Positions 18,205-27,376 of a stretch of DNA of 51,197 bases are shown in pieces. Source of the stretch: an uncultured Pseudomonadota bacterium (GTDB lineage: Bacteria > Pseudomonadota > Gammaproteobacteria > Burkholderiales > Methylophilaceae); assembly GCA_903876765.1 (NCBI GenBank), contig CAIRBH010000002.1, forward strand, positions 1 to 51,197. Reading direction: 5' to 3'. Numbering within the stretch: position 1 is the stretch's first letter; each line of letters opens with the position of its first letter. A program made the position numbers and the translations under genes. The notes below the pieces were generated by a model, which was not told the origin of the DNA, made no database searches, and saw only the letters and a list, made by a program, of their open reading frames with translations.

Positions 18205-19098
18205 TTAAGCTGGCTTATTCGTTAGATCGGCTGCGGCTGCAGCCACTTCTGCGGCGTAATCCACTACCACCTTCTCTATGCCCTCACCCACTGTAAACAT
18301 AGTAAATGAAGCGACAGAAGCGCCTTTAGACTTGAGCAATTGTTCAATCGTAAACTTGTCGTCTTTAACAAAAATTTGACTTAACAAAGTCACATCTTTT
18401 AAGAATTTTTGTACTGTACCGTCAGCTATTTTCTCTAGCATGCTGTCTGGCTTACCCGCTTCTTTTGCTTTTTCTATCGCCACACGACGCTCAGCTTCAA
18501 TCAAACTTGCATCAATGCCAGAGACATCCAATGACCTAGGTTTAGCGGCAGCAATGTGCATCGCAATATCTTTAGCTAGAACATCATCACCACCAACTAA
18601 ATCGACTAGCACACCAATTTTACTGCCATGAATATAACTGGCTAATTTACCTTGCACAGTTGGGCAAACAAAACGACGTGGTGTGATATTTTCACCAATT
18701 TTACCAACCAATTGTGCACGTGTGCCTTCTACTGTGGAATCACGCATAGCCAGTTCAGAAACCGCAGCAATGTCAGCAGGTTTATTAGTCGCTACTATCG
18801 CCGCTAGTTCGTTGACAAACTTTAAAAAATCTTCATTTTTTGCACAAAAGTCAGTTTCTGAGTTGACTTCAATCATTGCGCCAGTTTTTCCGTCAGCACT
18901 AATGCTAATGCCAACTGTACCCTCTGCAGCAACACGGCCAGCAGCTTTACTTGCTTTATTACCAAAACGAACGCGTAGAATTTCTTCACCACGCGTCATA
19001 TCACCTTCAGCTTCCGTCAGTGCTTTTTTACAATCCATCATGGGCGCATCAGTGCGTTCACGTAATTCTTTTACCATGCTTGCGGTAATTTCAGCCAT
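18205..19098 (-). CDS. tsf: Elongation factor Ts
   Basis: A 297-residue EF-Ts, the nucleotide-exchange factor for EF-Tu. The N-terminal UBA-like domain contains the signature [19 protein letters not shown]. The core has [12 protein letters not shown], and the second half of the dimerisation/core domain contains [12 protein letters not shown]. Length is close to the E. coli protein (283). It follows rpsB by 121 bp with a terminator-like hairpin between them. Confidence 0.97.
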   Translation of the reverse strand: MAEITASMVKELRERTDAPMMDCKKALTEAEGDMTRGEEILRVRFGNKASKAAGRVAAEGTVGISISADGKTGAMIEVNSETDFCAKNEDFLKFVNELAAIVATNKPADIAAVSELAMRDSTVEGTRAQLVGKIGENITPRRFVCPTVQGKLASYIHGSKIGVLVDLVGGDDVLAKDIAMHIAAAKPRSLDVSGIDASLIEAERRVAIEKAKEAGKPDSMLEKIADGTVQKFLKDVTLLSQIFVKDDKFTIEQLLKSKGASVASFTMFTVGEGIEKVVVDYAAEVAAAAADLTNKPA

Positions 19099-19181
19099 TT
19101 TAAGCTCCTAAATTATTATAAGCTGCTTTAAATACGCAGCTTAATCTATTGATTTAATGTACTAATATATATTTTTAAACT

Positions 19182-19206
19182 AAAAAAGGGGCACTAAGCC
19201 CCTTTT
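19182..19206 (-). terminator. Rho-independent terminator/attenuator between rpsB and tsf
   Basis: On the minus strand AAAAGGGGC pairs perfectly with GCCCCTTTT around a TTAGT loop and continues into further Ts. Only 14 bp separate it from the rpsB stop. Partial termination here would lower tsf expression relative to rpsB. Confidence 0.8.
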
Positions 19207-19219
19207 CACTCAAGGTTAA

Positions 19220-19966
19220 TTAAGCGGCAGCGACTTCGGCCACTTCTGCTGTTTCTTCAGCAGCAGATTTAACTAACTCAGAAATTACTGAGCTACGGCC
19301 TTCTAAGACTGCATCAGCAATACCGCGAGCATACAAACGAATTGCACGACTAGAGTCATCATTCCCTGGAATGATGAAAGCCACGCCATCAGGAGAGTTG
19401 TTGGTATCAACCACGCCTATCACTGGAATGCCCAATTTAGCCGCTTCAGTGATAGCGCCGCTTTCATGTCCAACGTCAATAATGAAAATTGCATCTGGCA
19501 ATCCGCCCATTTCTTTAATGCCGCCAATAGAGCGCTCTAATTTTTCAATTTCACGCTTGTAGCCTAATGCTTCTTTTTTACCAAATTTCTCTAAACTGCC
19601 ATCCAATAGCATCGCTTCAAAATCTTGTAAGCGTTTAATTGATTGTTTAACCGTTTTAAAGTTAGTCAACATGCCACCTAACCAACGGTGGTTAACGTAA
19701 GCACAACCAGCACGACTTGCTTCTTCTTTTACAATATCGCGCGCTTGGCGTTTAGTACCTACAAATAAAATACGGCCCTTGTTTGCAGCTAAAGTGCGTA
19801 CGTGTTTAAGCGCATCTTCAAATAAAGGCAACGTTTTTTCAAGGTTTACGATGTGGATTTTATTGCGGTCACCAAAAATGAATGGTGCCATTTTTGGGTT
19901 CCAATAACGGGTTTGATGGCCAAAATGGACGCCAGCTTCTAACATATCACGCATAGTGATTGACAT
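19220..19966 (-). CDS. rpsB: 30S ribosomal protein S2
   Basis: A 248-residue S2. It shows the family start [20 protein letters not shown], then [31 protein letters not shown] and [13 protein letters not shown]. The C-terminal tail is alanine/glutamate rich ([12 protein letters not shown]). Start ATG at 19964-19966. It is the promoter-proximal gene of the long minus-strand block and is divergent from the HDOD gene, with a 356-bp leader/promoter region. Confidence 0.97.
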   Translation of the reverse strand: MSITMRDMLEAGVHFGHQTRYWNPKMAPFIFGDRNKIHIVNLEKTLPLFEDALKHVRTLAANKGRILFVGTKRQARDIVKEEASRAGCAYVNHRWLGGMLTNFKTVKQSIKRLQDFEAMLLDGSLEKFGKKEALGYKREIEKLERSIGGIKEMGGLPDAIFIIDVGHESGAITEAAKLGIPVIGVVDTNNSPDGVAFIIPGNDDSSRAIRLYARGIADAVLEGRSSVISELVKSAAEETAEVAEVAAA

Positions 19967-20322
19967 AATATTTCTCTTTTCTAAAGGGTTATTAATTCAC
20001 ACAACACCAAAAACACTTTGATTTATAAGCAATTATTGCCAGCTTTAAACTTTAAGCACCCTAGATTGGGTTGTGTGTAAATTTACAGTAGCTTATTGAT
20101 ACTGCATTTCTGCTAAATTGCAGTGCGCGCATATTACCATCATCTAACTATGTTTGCTAGTCTAGGCTTAGACTTTTACGCTGATCATGAATAATAAATT
20201 CATTGTAATGCGAAGCTCTAGGCTAATCTAATGAAAAGCAAGGCTTTTATTGCGCTTTTTAGAGATTCCAATCGCCCTGAGATTGTGTATGTTATGCATG
20301 AATCATTCAGAGGCTATGTCAA
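19967..20322. promoter_or_regulatory. Divergent rpsB / HDOD-gene promoter region (356 bp, no gene)
   Basis: No reading frame is supported here. The region must hold the rpsB promoter and leader (minus) and the HDOD-gene promoter (plus). On the minus strand an imperfect hairpin is visible at 20101-20124, made of ACTGC/GCAGT plus ATTT/AAAT around AGCAG. It could belong to an rpsB leader, since S2 commonly represses its own mRNA. AGAGG lies about 9 nt before the HDOD-gene ATG. No convincing -35/-10 pair was identified. Confidence 0.5.
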
Positions 20323-21156
20323 ATGACATTTACACCAGAACTTGCACCTAACGATATAGACGCTTGGGTCAGTTTTTTATGTACTGCAGAAATTCCTGTA
20401 CTTAGAAACACCAGTGAAGAAATTGAGCAATTACAGCAAGATGAAGATAAATTGTGTCCGCGTGCACTAGCCGCTAGTATTATCAACGACCCAATGATGG
20501 TGTTTAGAGTGCTGTGTTATTTGCAAAAAAATAAAAGTAGCCACCAATTGCAAGATTTAGCACAAGTTGAACAAGCCGTGTTAATGATGGGCACCACGAC
20601 TTTTTTTAATAATATTCCAACTGAATTTTTAGTAGAAGATATATTGGCGGACAACCCTATTGCACTCAGTCATCTGCTTAAGCTCATACATCGCTCGCAC
20701 CGCGCGGCTAACTTTGCGACTGACTGGGCAACTCATCTTGCTGATTTTCATGCAGAAGAAGTGCGCACAGCAGCTTTACTGCATGATTTATCTGAAATAT
20801 TAATGTGGTGCTTTTCACCGAAAAAAATGAATACTATTTATACCATGCAGCTTGCGGATAAAACCATACGCAGCAACAGTGCACAGCAGGAAGTACTTGG
20901 CTTTAAATTACAGGATTTACAAAAAGCATTAGTTACAGCCTTTGAATTGCCTCCATTACTTTCAAGTCTAATGCTAGATGATGCATCAAACGAACAGCGT
21001 GTTAGAAATGTAGCGCTTGCTGTTAATCTTGCACGACATTCTGCAAATGGCTGGGACGATGCCGCACTGCCAGATGACTTTCATGAAATTGCTGCATTAT
21101 TGAGAATGGATGTTGAGCAAGTAAAGCGCATCGTAGGCGTGCCTGAGATTACTTAG
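20323..21156 (+). CDS. HDOD domain protein
   Basis: A 277-residue single-domain HDOD protein. These are HD-related proteins usually lacking the full metal-binding set and acting in signalling. The family pattern appears in LAASIINDPMMVFRVLCYLQ, then VEQAVLMMGTTTFFNNIP and RSHRAANFATDWATH, with RTAALLHDLSEILMW as the HD-like segment. No output domain is attached. It lies between rpsB (divergent) and map (53 bp downstream), a place where map normally directly faces rpsB. The specific role is unknown. Confidence 0.75.
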   Translation: MTFTPELAPNDIDAWVSFLCTAEIPVLRNTSEEIEQLQQDEDKLCPRALAASIINDPMMVFRVLCYLQKNKSSHQLQDLAQVEQAVLMMGTTTFFNNIPTEFLVEDILADNPIALSHLLKLIHRSHRAANFATDWATHLADFHAEEVRTAALLHDLSEILMWCFSPKKMNTIYTMQLADKTIRSNSAQQEVLGFKLQDLQKALVTAFELPPLLSSLMLDDASNEQRVRNVALAVNLARHSANGWDDAALPDDFHEIAALLRMDVEQVKRIVGVPEIT

Positions 21157-21208
21157 AAGTGTCATGACTATGCTAAAATAGCGTTCCATTTATCTAACTC
21201 GCAAGCTC

Positions 21209-22015
21209 ATGGCAATCTCAATCAAAAATCAGCAAGATGTTGAAAAAATGCGAATTGCAGGAAAACTCGCATCAGAAGTACTAGACTATATAGCGCCTTA
21301 CGTCATACATGGCGTCACGACGGATCAGTTAGATAAACTTTGTCATGATTATATTGTGGACGTGCAACAAGCAATCCCCGCCCCGCTAAATTACGCCCCT
21401 GACGGCCACAAGCCTTATCCAAAATCAATTTGCACCTCAATCAACCAGCAAATTTGTCACGGTGTGCCTAGCGAAAAAGTATTAAAAAATGGCGATATTT
21501 TAAATATCGACATTACGGTGATTAAAGACGGTTATCACGGCGATACAAGTCGCATGTTTTATGTCGGTGAAGTCACTCACCAGGCTAAACGCTTATGTGA
21601 GATTACTTATCAAGCGATGTGGCTAGGTATTAGCAAGGTCAAGCCAGGGGCAACATTGGGCGACATAGGTTATGCCATACAAACCTTTGCCGAAAAAAGT
21701 GGCTACAGCGTAGTACGTGAATTTTGTGGCCACGGCATAGGTAAGGTGTTTCATGAGGATCCACAAGTGCTGCATTACGGCAAACCAGGAGCAGGTATTA
21801 GCCTGAAAGCTGGCATGATGTTTACCATAGAGCCTATGATTAATGCTGGCAAACGTGATATCAAACAAATGCCAGACGGCTGGACTATTGTCACCAAAGA
21901 CCGCAGCCTATCAGCACAGTGGGAACACACTATTTTAGTCACAGACACGGGCTTCGAAGTCATGACATTATCTAGCGGATCACCAGCAACGCCCAACTTT
22001 GTTTTAGCCCAATAA
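21209..22015 (+). CDS. map: Methionine aminopeptidase, type I
   Basis: A 268-residue type Ia enzyme that removes the initiator methionine after deformylation. All metal ligands are visible: the two aspartates in LNIDITVIKDGYHGDTSR, the histidine in CGHGIGKVFHE, the glutamate in MFTIEPMIN and the glutamate in AQWEHTILVT. It is followed 14 bp downstream by glnD, the same pair as in E. coli. Confidence 0.97.
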   Translation: MAISIKNQQDVEKMRIAGKLASEVLDYIAPYVIHGVTTDQLDKLCHDYIVDVQQAIPAPLNYAPDGHKPYPKSICTSINQQICHGVPSEKVLKNGDILNIDITVIKDGYHGDTSRMFYVGEVTHQAKRLCEITYQAMWLGISKVKPGATLGDIGYAIQTFAEKSGYSVVREFCGHGIGKVFHEDPQVLHYGKPGAGISLKAGMMFTIEPMINAGKRDIKQMPDGWTIVTKDRSLSAQWEHTILVTDTGFEVMTLSSGSPATPNFVLAQ

Positions 22016-22029
22016 AGTACTTAAATTTT

Positions 22030-24663
22030 ATGGCCTTTGATGATCTAGATACGATAAAAAGTACAGTCATTCAGAATGTGGCAGAGTGGCGGCGGCGTTT
22101 AAAAGAAAATCTTACCTTACTTAAAAGCGGTTTCTTAAAAAAACCTAGCAGCACCTCTTTGTTTAAGCAACATTGCCAGCTTATTGACAACTTGCTTGCA
22201 GAAATTTGGGCAGCAACACAAATCCATCATCAATGTTGCTTAGTCGCAGTTGGGGGCTATGGCCGTGGCGAACTCTACCCCTACTCTGATGTTGATCTAC
22301 TCATTTTAATTCCAGATACAACTGGCAGCGACAGCTTAATTAGTAGCAAGGTTGAGATGTTGATAGGCCTATTATGGGACATAGGCTTAAATGTAGGGCA
22401 TAGCGTGCGTACTTTGTCTGAATGTATTGTAGAAGCAAAAAAAGACATTACGGTACAAACCAATCTAATGGAATCGCGTTTCTTAATTGGCGATGTGCAA
22501 CTATATCAAACCTTCTTAAAAGACATTGACAGCATGTTTGCTGACCCTGAGATGGTGATGAAGTTTTACCAAGCTAAACTTAAAGAACAAAGTCATCGGC
22601 ATGCTAAATTCAATGATACTGCTTACAATTTAGAGCCCAATATCAAAGAAAGCCCAGGCGGATTAAGGGATTTGCATATCATTTTTTGGATTATGCAAAG
22701 TCTGAATAGGCAAAACGCTCGCCCATCTTCTATGAATAAAGCTTGGAAGCTACTCACACAAGAAAATCTAATTTCGGCCCAAGAAGCTAGCCAAATTAAA
22801 AAACATCAAAAAAGTCTGCAATTATTGCGCATACGCTTACATTTTATAAGCAACCGTCGTGAAGACCGCTTATTGTTTGATTTTCAGAATGAACTAGCAG
22901 ATGCTTTAGGTTATGTAAATTCGGTTGGCAAACGGGCAAGCGAACAATTAATGCAAAGTTATTATCGAAGCGTGAAGTTTGTACAATTAATGAATGAGAT
23001 TTTACTTAAATCTTTCCAAAAAATTCAATCTACTAGCCCCGTGCAGATTAGGCAAATAAATAATAATTTTGAAGCACATGGCCCGCTTTTAGAAGCCAAA
23101 ACTGCCGGCTTGCTGCAACAACAACCCAGCGCTATTTTAGAAGCCTTTTTATTATTGGAGCAACATTCTGAATTAACTGGCATGACAGCCAATTTATTAC
23201 GCAATTTAATTCGTGTAAAAAAATTAGTAAACCGAGATTTTAGAAATAACAAACAAAACAAACTGTTGTTTATTGAAATACTGTCACAGCCTAGCGGCGT
23301 CAATCATGCCTTACGCGCGATGAATCAGTATGGCATTTTAGGATGCTACATTCCCGCCTTTGGCAGAATTACAGGGCAAATGCAGCATGATTTATTTCAC
23401 GTCTACACGGTAGATGAACATATTCTGAATGTATTAAGCAATTTGCGGCGCTTTTCAAAACCTGAGCTAAAACATGAATTTCCGCTTTGTAGCCAGTTAT
23501 TTGCTGAGTTTGATGCGCCGCACTTACTCTATATAGCCGCCTTATTTCATGACGTTGCCAAAGGCCGTGGTGGTGATCATTCCACTTTAGGTGCGGTGGA
23601 CGCTCACCGATTTTGTAAAGCACACGGGCTTTCTAAAGCCGATAGCTCACTGGTAGCTTGGCTAGTATTAGCCCATTTGCAAATGTCCTCAACGGCACAA
23701 AAATCGGACTTATCAGACCCTGCCGTCATAGAATTATTTTCTCAATTTGTACAAAACGAACGTAGATTAACTGCATTATATTTGCTTACCGTAGCAGACA
23801 TACGCGGCACAAGCCCACTAGTATGGAATGCTTGGAAAGCCAGGCTCCTAGAAAGCCTATTTAATGCAACTAAACATGCGCTCACCAACAAGCTGTTATA
23901 TGTAGAGCAAGTAATCGCCTCGCGTAAATCAGAAGCATCTAATAAGTTACTTAAATTTGGCTTGAGCGCCCATTCCTATGAGAATTTATGGGGTAAATTT
24001 GGGCATAATTACCTAGTTCGCTATGAAAGCGATGAAATCGCTTGGCATAGTCGGCTACTAACCCCGCACTTAAATACAGCTCAGCATATTGTGCGCTCGC
24101 GACTAAGCCCCAGTGGGGACGGCATTCAGGTAATGATTTACAGTAAAGATCAAAACGATTTATTTGCAAGAATTTGTAATTTTTTCGACAATATGGGCTA
24201 TGGCATTGTTGAAGCTAAAATCTACACGACCGACCATGCTTACGCACTCGATACTTTTATAGTGTTAGACCAATCTGGCAAATCCGTCAGCTATACTGGC
24301 CTGCTAAAATTTATTGAAGTTGAGCTGGCTAAAAAGCTAGATGAAAAAGTCAGCTTGGAAGCACCTTTAATCGGCCGTATTAGTCGTCAAGTTAAATACA
24401 TGCCGATAGAAGCGCAAGTATCGATTACCGAAGAACTAGATAACAATAGCCATAAGTTAGAGATCATCGCAAACGACAGGCCTGGTTTACTGGCGGCGAT
24501 TGCACATAAATTACTATCTCAAGAAATTCAATTGCACAACGCTAAAATTAATACCTTAGGTAACCGCGCAGAAGATACTTTTTTAATCTCGGCCGCAAAA
24601 GGTAAGAAATTATCACTAGCAAAAATTGATATATTACGCAGCATGCTCATGGCAGAAATTTAA
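22030..24663 (+). CDS. glnD: Bifunctional PII uridylyltransferase/uridylyl-removing enzyme
   Basis: An 877-residue GlnD, the glutamine sensor that uridylylates and deuridylylates PII. Domain order: nucleotidyltransferase with GGYGRGELYPYSDVDLL (about residues 74-90), GlnD PII-UTase domain with NIKESPGGLRDLH, HD hydrolase with ALFHDVAKGRGGDHS (about residues 502-516), and two C-terminal ACT domains (VMIYSKDQNDLFARI and LEIIANDRPGLLAAI). Length matches the family (860-900). A strong terminator follows. Confidence 0.96.
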   Translation: MAFDDLDTIKSTVIQNVAEWRRRLKENLTLLKSGFLKKPSSTSLFKQHCQLIDNLLAEIWAATQIHHQCCLVAVGGYGRGELYPYSDVDLLILIPDTTGSDSLISSKVEMLIGLLWDIGLNVGHSVRTLSECIVEAKKDITVQTNLMESRFLIGDVQLYQTFLKDIDSMFADPEMVMKFYQAKLKEQSHRHAKFNDTAYNLEPNIKESPGGLRDLHIIFWIMQSLNRQNARPSSMNKAWKLLTQENLISAQEASQIKKHQKSLQLLRIRLHFISNRREDRLLFDFQNELADALGYVNSVGKRASEQLMQSYYRSVKFVQLMNEILLKSFQKIQSTSPVQIRQINNNFEAHGPLLEAKTAGLLQQQPSAILEAFLLLEQHSELTGMTANLLRNLIRVKKLVNRDFRNNKQNKLLFIEILSQPSGVNHALRAMNQYGILGCYIPAFGRITGQMQHDLFHVYTVDEHILNVLSNLRRFSKPELKHEFPLCSQLFAEFDAPHLLYIAALFHDVAKGRGGDHSTLGAVDAHRFCKAHGLSKADSSLVAWLVLAHLQMSSTAQKSDLSDPAVIELFSQFVQNERRLTALYLLTVADIRGTSPLVWNAWKARLLESLFNATKHALTNKLLYVEQVIASRKSEASNKLLKFGLSAHSYENLWGKFGHNYLVRYESDEIAWHSRLLTPHLNTAQHIVRSRLSPSGDGIQVMIYSKDQNDLFARICNFFDNMGYGIVEAKIYTTDHAYALDTFIVLDQSGKSVSYTGLLKFIEVELAKKLDEKVSLEAPLIGRISRQVKYMPIEAQVSITEELDNNSHKLEIIANDRPGLLAAIAHKLLSQEIQLHNAKINTLGNRAEDTFLISAAKGKKLSLAKIDILRSMLMAEI

Positions 24664-24686
24664 CTAATTTTGCGACGCAAAAAATA

Positions 24687-24714
24687 AAAAAGCCTTGAAT
24701 AATCAAGGCTTTTT
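24687..24714. terminator. Bidirectional terminator between glnD and the cupin gene
   Basis: A perfect 12-bp stem, AAAAAGCCTTGA (24687-24698) with TCAAGGCTTTTT (24703-24714) around ATAA. The A and T tracts flank both sides, so it can serve the convergent glnD (plus) and the cupin gene (minus). Confidence 0.88.
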
Positions 24715-24751
24715 AACATCAATTAAATCTAAAGACTTAATTAATTATGTA

Positions 24752-25027
24752 TTAACTATGTTTGTAATGTTTTTTTAATTGCTTCACTACTTCCCAGTTT
24801 GACTTCATGCCTTTAGGAAACACCACAAAATCACCAGCTTTAATCACGACTTTTTCGCCACCTTGTGGTGTTACGTGTATTTCACCTTCAAGCACGTAAG
24901 CACTCTCTGTCATGCCAAAATCAAGTGGGAATTTTGAAGGTGCGCAATCCCAAATAGACCAACTTGAAACGCCTAAGGCTTTCAATTTTTCTTCTGACGG
25001 ATTATGTTCTACGGTAATTTGAGTCAT
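24752..25027 (-). CDS. Small cupin (DUF861-type) protein
   Basis: A 91-residue single cupin barrel of the DUF861/Cupin_3 type. It contains SIWDCAPSKFPLDFG, then ESAYVLEGEIHVTP and IKAGDFVVFPKGMKSNWEV, the latter matching the second cupin motif. The first motif has few histidines, so metal binding is uncertain. Such proteins are annotated as ureidoglycine-aminohydrolase-like or of unknown function. It lies alone between the glnD terminator and tRNA-Ser. A second, unrelated-looking cupin is encoded at 44021-44374. Confidence 0.72.
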   Translation of the reverse strand: MTQITVEHNPSEEKLKALGVSSWSIWDCAPSKFPLDFGMTESAYVLEGEIHVTPQGGEKVVIKAGDFVVFPKGMKSNWEVVKQLKKHYKHS

Positions 25028-25055
25028 TATAATTTCCTAGCTAAAAGTATCAATA

Positions 25056-25084
25056 AAAAAACAAAGCCGCTTAATAGAAGCGGC
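25056..25084 (-). terminator. Terminator after tRNA-Ser
   Basis: On the minus strand GCCGCTT and AAGCGGC form a 7-bp GC-rich stem around CTATT, followed by TTTG and a run of seven Ts. It begins 21 bp beyond the tRNA CCA end. Confidence 0.8.
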
Positions 25085-25105
25085 ATCAAGATGAGGTATA
25101 AAATT

Positions 25106-25195
25106 TGGCGGAAGAGGTGAGATTCGAACTCACGGTGGGCTCGCACCCACGACAGTTTTCAAGACTGTAGCATTAAACCGCTCTGCCACTCTTCC
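25106..25195 (-). tRNA. tRNA-Ser (anticodon UGA)
   Basis: The minus strand folds as a class II tRNA of 90 nt with an encoded CCA. Acceptor arm GGAAGAG pairs with CTCTTCC. The anticodon arm is ACAGT-CTTGAAA-ACTGT with anticodon TGA. A long variable arm (CGTGGGTGCGAGCCCAC region) is followed by the T-arm GTGAG-TTCGAAT-CTCAC. The long variable arm and TGA anticodon identify serine. On the minus strand a TATAAT (25254-25259) lies about 60 bp upstream and may be its -10 element. Confidence 0.95.
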
Positions 25196-25267
25196 TTCTG
25201 TAAAAATAAGCTATACAGCACGCTAAAATCGTTGCGCTTTTAGCGAAAGCAGGATTATAGCAAAGAA

Positions 25268-25834
25268 TTAGTCGTCTTGAACATCCTGATTAGGGAAAAA
25301 TACACTGGTATAACCAAAATCTTTTAAATCAGCAATTCTCATGGGATATAAAACACCGTCAAGGTGATCACATTCATGCTGTACGACTCTGGCGTGAAAG
25401 CCACTTACCAGCCTATCAACAGGCTGACCATACTGATCAAAGCCAGCATAATGCAAGCGAGTATAACGTGGCACTACGCCGCGCATACCAGGCACAGATA
25501 GGCAGCCCTCCCAGCCATCCTCTTGCTCAGCGCTAATTGGGGTAATCACTGGGTTAATCAGCACTGTATAGGGTACAACATCAGCATCAGGGTAGCGTGG
25601 GTTAATGGCTTGATCCGCTAGCGCTTGGTCAGCTTGTGGTTTTTGACCAAAAATAACCACTCTTAAACTTACCCCTATCTGCGGGGCGGCAATGCCTGCG
25701 CCATTCATATAGGCCATAGTATCTTCTAAATCTTGTATTAAAGCATGCAGCGCGGGTGTATCAAACTGCTCCACTGCGGCTGCTTTTAACAACAAGCATG
25801 GCTCACCCATGCGCAAAACTGTCTTGATTGCCAT
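25268..25834 (-). CDS. def: Peptide deformylase
   Basis: A 188-residue PDF removing the N-formyl group from nascent chains. All three active-site motifs are intact: [18 protein letters not shown] and [10 protein letters not shown], giving Cys and two His metal ligands plus catalytic Glu. The HECDHLDG form and the segment [10 protein letters not shown] resemble the PDF1A-like branch. There is no fmt neighbour, so the genome may carry another def elsewhere. It lies 24 bp downstream of mtnP. Confidence 0.92.
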   Translation of the reverse strand: MAIKTVLRMGEPCLLLKAAAVEQFDTPALHALIQDLEDTMAYMNGAGIAAPQIGVSLRVVIFGQKPQADQALADQAINPRYPDADVVPYTVLINPVITPISAEQEDGWEGCLSVPGMRGVVPRYTRLHYAGFDQYGQPVDRLVSGFHARVVQHECDHLDGVLYPMRIADLKDFGYTSVFFPNQDVQDD

Positions 25835-25858
25835 TTGATTTTATCTTTATTAATGTCT

Positions 25859-26605
25859 TTATGTCTCGTTTTGTTTAACTAGCTGAACGATGATTTTTCG
25901 CACGCGCGACATGGTTTGGTTTAGATTTTCTACCAACACCTCATATTGAATACTATGAAGACTGTCGCCACGCCCTGCCGCATGATTGGCAATCGGGCAT
26001 ATTGCGGCATAGCTAATATCAAGCTCTCTAGCTAGCGCAGCTTCTGGCATACCTGTCATACCTACCATTGTTGCGCCATCGCGTGCTAGACGATCTATTT
26101 CAGCCGCGGTTTCTAATCGTGGTCCTTGCGTTGTAGCATAAACACCATGGTCAACCAACTGCTCGCCTATCGCTGTGGCCGCCTGTTGCCATTGGGCACG
26201 CAGTTGAGCAGAATAAGGTTCCGTAAAATCAATATGCTTAACTGGAAAATCAACCCCATCAAAAAAAGTATTTTTTCTAGCGTAAGTATAGTCAATAATT
26301 TGGTGTGGCATTGCAATCATGCCTGGCGATAAAGTGGCATCTATGCCGCCAACTGTTGCTACTGCTGCGATTTTGGTCACGCCCTGTAAGTGTAGCGCCC
26401 AAATATTAGCCCGATAATTGACTTGATGCGGCGGTATGGTATGACCATTGCCGTGCCTAGCTAAAAAAATAACTTCCCGTCCAGCTATTTTGCCAAATAT
26501 CAGCGGCTGAGATGGCTCACCATAAGGGGTGCGTACAATTAAATGCTTAGTAATCTCAAGATTATCTAATTGGGTTAAGCCTGTACCACCGATAATTGCT
26601 AACAT
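25859..26605 (-). CDS. mtnP: S-methyl-5'-thioinosine phosphorylase (MTAP family)
   Basis: A 248-residue purine nucleoside phosphorylase of the MTAP/PNP trimeric family, with LAIIGGTGLTQL, FLARHGNGHTIPPHQVNYRANI and MVGMTGMPEAALAREL. Where MTAPs specific for adenine nucleosides carry an aspartate (ATDYD type), this protein has ICPIANHAAGR. The asparagine suggests 6-oxopurine specificity, as in the Pseudomonas aeruginosa methylthioinosine phosphorylase. The frame opens at a TTG (26656), but the ATG at 26603-26605 with AAGG about 8 nt upstream gives the family N-terminus. Role: methylthioadenosine salvage after deamination. Confidence 0.82.
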   Translation of the reverse strand: MLAIIGGTGLTQLDNLEITKHLIVRTPYGEPSQPLIFGKIAGREVIFLARHGNGHTIPPHQVNYRANIWALHLQGVTKIAAVATVGGIDATLSPGMIAMPHQIIDYTYARKNTFFDGVDFPVKHIDFTEPYSAQLRAQWQQAATAIGEQLVDHGVYATTQGPRLETAAEIDRLARDGATMVGMTGMPEAALARELDISYAAICPIANHAAGRGDSLHSIQYEVLVENLNQTMSRVRKIIVQLVKQNET

Positions 26606-26696
26606 TCTTTCAACCTTATTATTAACTGTATTGCCCATCACTATGGCATGAGCCAAGTTTAATTGGCAAGCTAATCAAATAGAACAGCTAGGCTGT

Positions 26697-27335
26697 TTAC
26701 TTCTTTCTATGCGCCCAAACGGCAGCTTCAAGGCGACTAGTCAATTTTAGCTTACTCAGTAAGTGCTTGATATGGACTTTGACGGTTGTATCGCTAATAC
26801 CCAACGAGCGTGCGATCGTTTTATTGTTTAAGCCATTGGCTAGGCATTCAAGTATTTCGCGCTCGCGCTCGGTTAAAGAAACCTGCTCTTCAGTTCTGCT
26901 TAAAGAAGGACTAATCAGGGCATTTTTAAGGATTTCCGTTAGACTTTCGTGCAGCACAGTAACGCCTGACATGGCTTTTTTTAAATTCTCACATAAGTCT
27001 TCTGGCTCCATGTCTTTTAGCAAATAGCCATCAGCGCCAGCACGCAATGCTTCAAGCAAATCAGCCTCGGCGTCTGAAACGGTTAAGACTATACATTTTG
27101 CCTCTAGCTTAGCTTCTTTAATATGACTGAGCGTTTCTATGCCATTCATGCCTTTCATGTTTAGGTCAATCAAGACTAAGGCTGGCTTCAGCTGCTCAAC
27201 TAACAATAAGCCTTCTGCGCCTGATGCGGCTTCACCAATCACTAAAAAATCAGGGCTGGCAGATATCATCTGACTGACACCTCTTCGGAATAAAGCATGA
27301 TCATCAATGATAATCACGGTTGTTGGCATAGTCAT
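26697..27335 (-). CDS. NarL-family response regulator
   Basis: A 212-residue response regulator. The receiver has IIIDDHALFRRGVSQM at the start, phospho-acceptor Asp57 in VLIDLNMKG and lysine in LLKDMEPEDL. The LuxR/NarL helix-turn-helix is LTEREREILECLANGL followed by NNKTIARSLGISDTTVKVHI and KHLLSKLKLTSRLEAAVWAH. The TVKVHxKH segment equals the NarL recognition helix (NarL Lys188, Val189 and Lys192 contact DNA). The frame opens at a TTG (27362), but the ATG at 27333-27335 has GGAG 6 nt upstream. It follows the kinase gene by 41 bp. NarL-type 7-2-7 sites occur upstream of five nearby genes, so it is the obvious candidate regulator. Confidence 0.88.
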   Translation of the reverse strand: MTMPTTVIIIDDHALFRRGVSQMISASPDFLVIGEAASGAEGLLLVEQLKPALVLIDLNMKGMNGIETLSHIKEAKLEAKCIVLTVSDAEADLLEALRAGADGYLLKDMEPEDLCENLKKAMSGVTVLHESLTEILKNALISPSLSRTEEQVSLTEREREILECLANGLNNKTIARSLGISDTTVKVHIKHLLSKLKLTSRLEAAVWAHRKK

Positions 27336-27376
27336 ATCAGTCTCCATAGGTTTAAATTCCAATTCATTAGCGATAT

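Noticed and set aside
25221-25245. Stem CGCTAAAA/TTTTAGCG between def and tRNA-Ser as a def terminator
   Set aside because: AT-rich stem, no T-run immediately after it on the minus strand, and it overlaps the likely tRNA promoter region.
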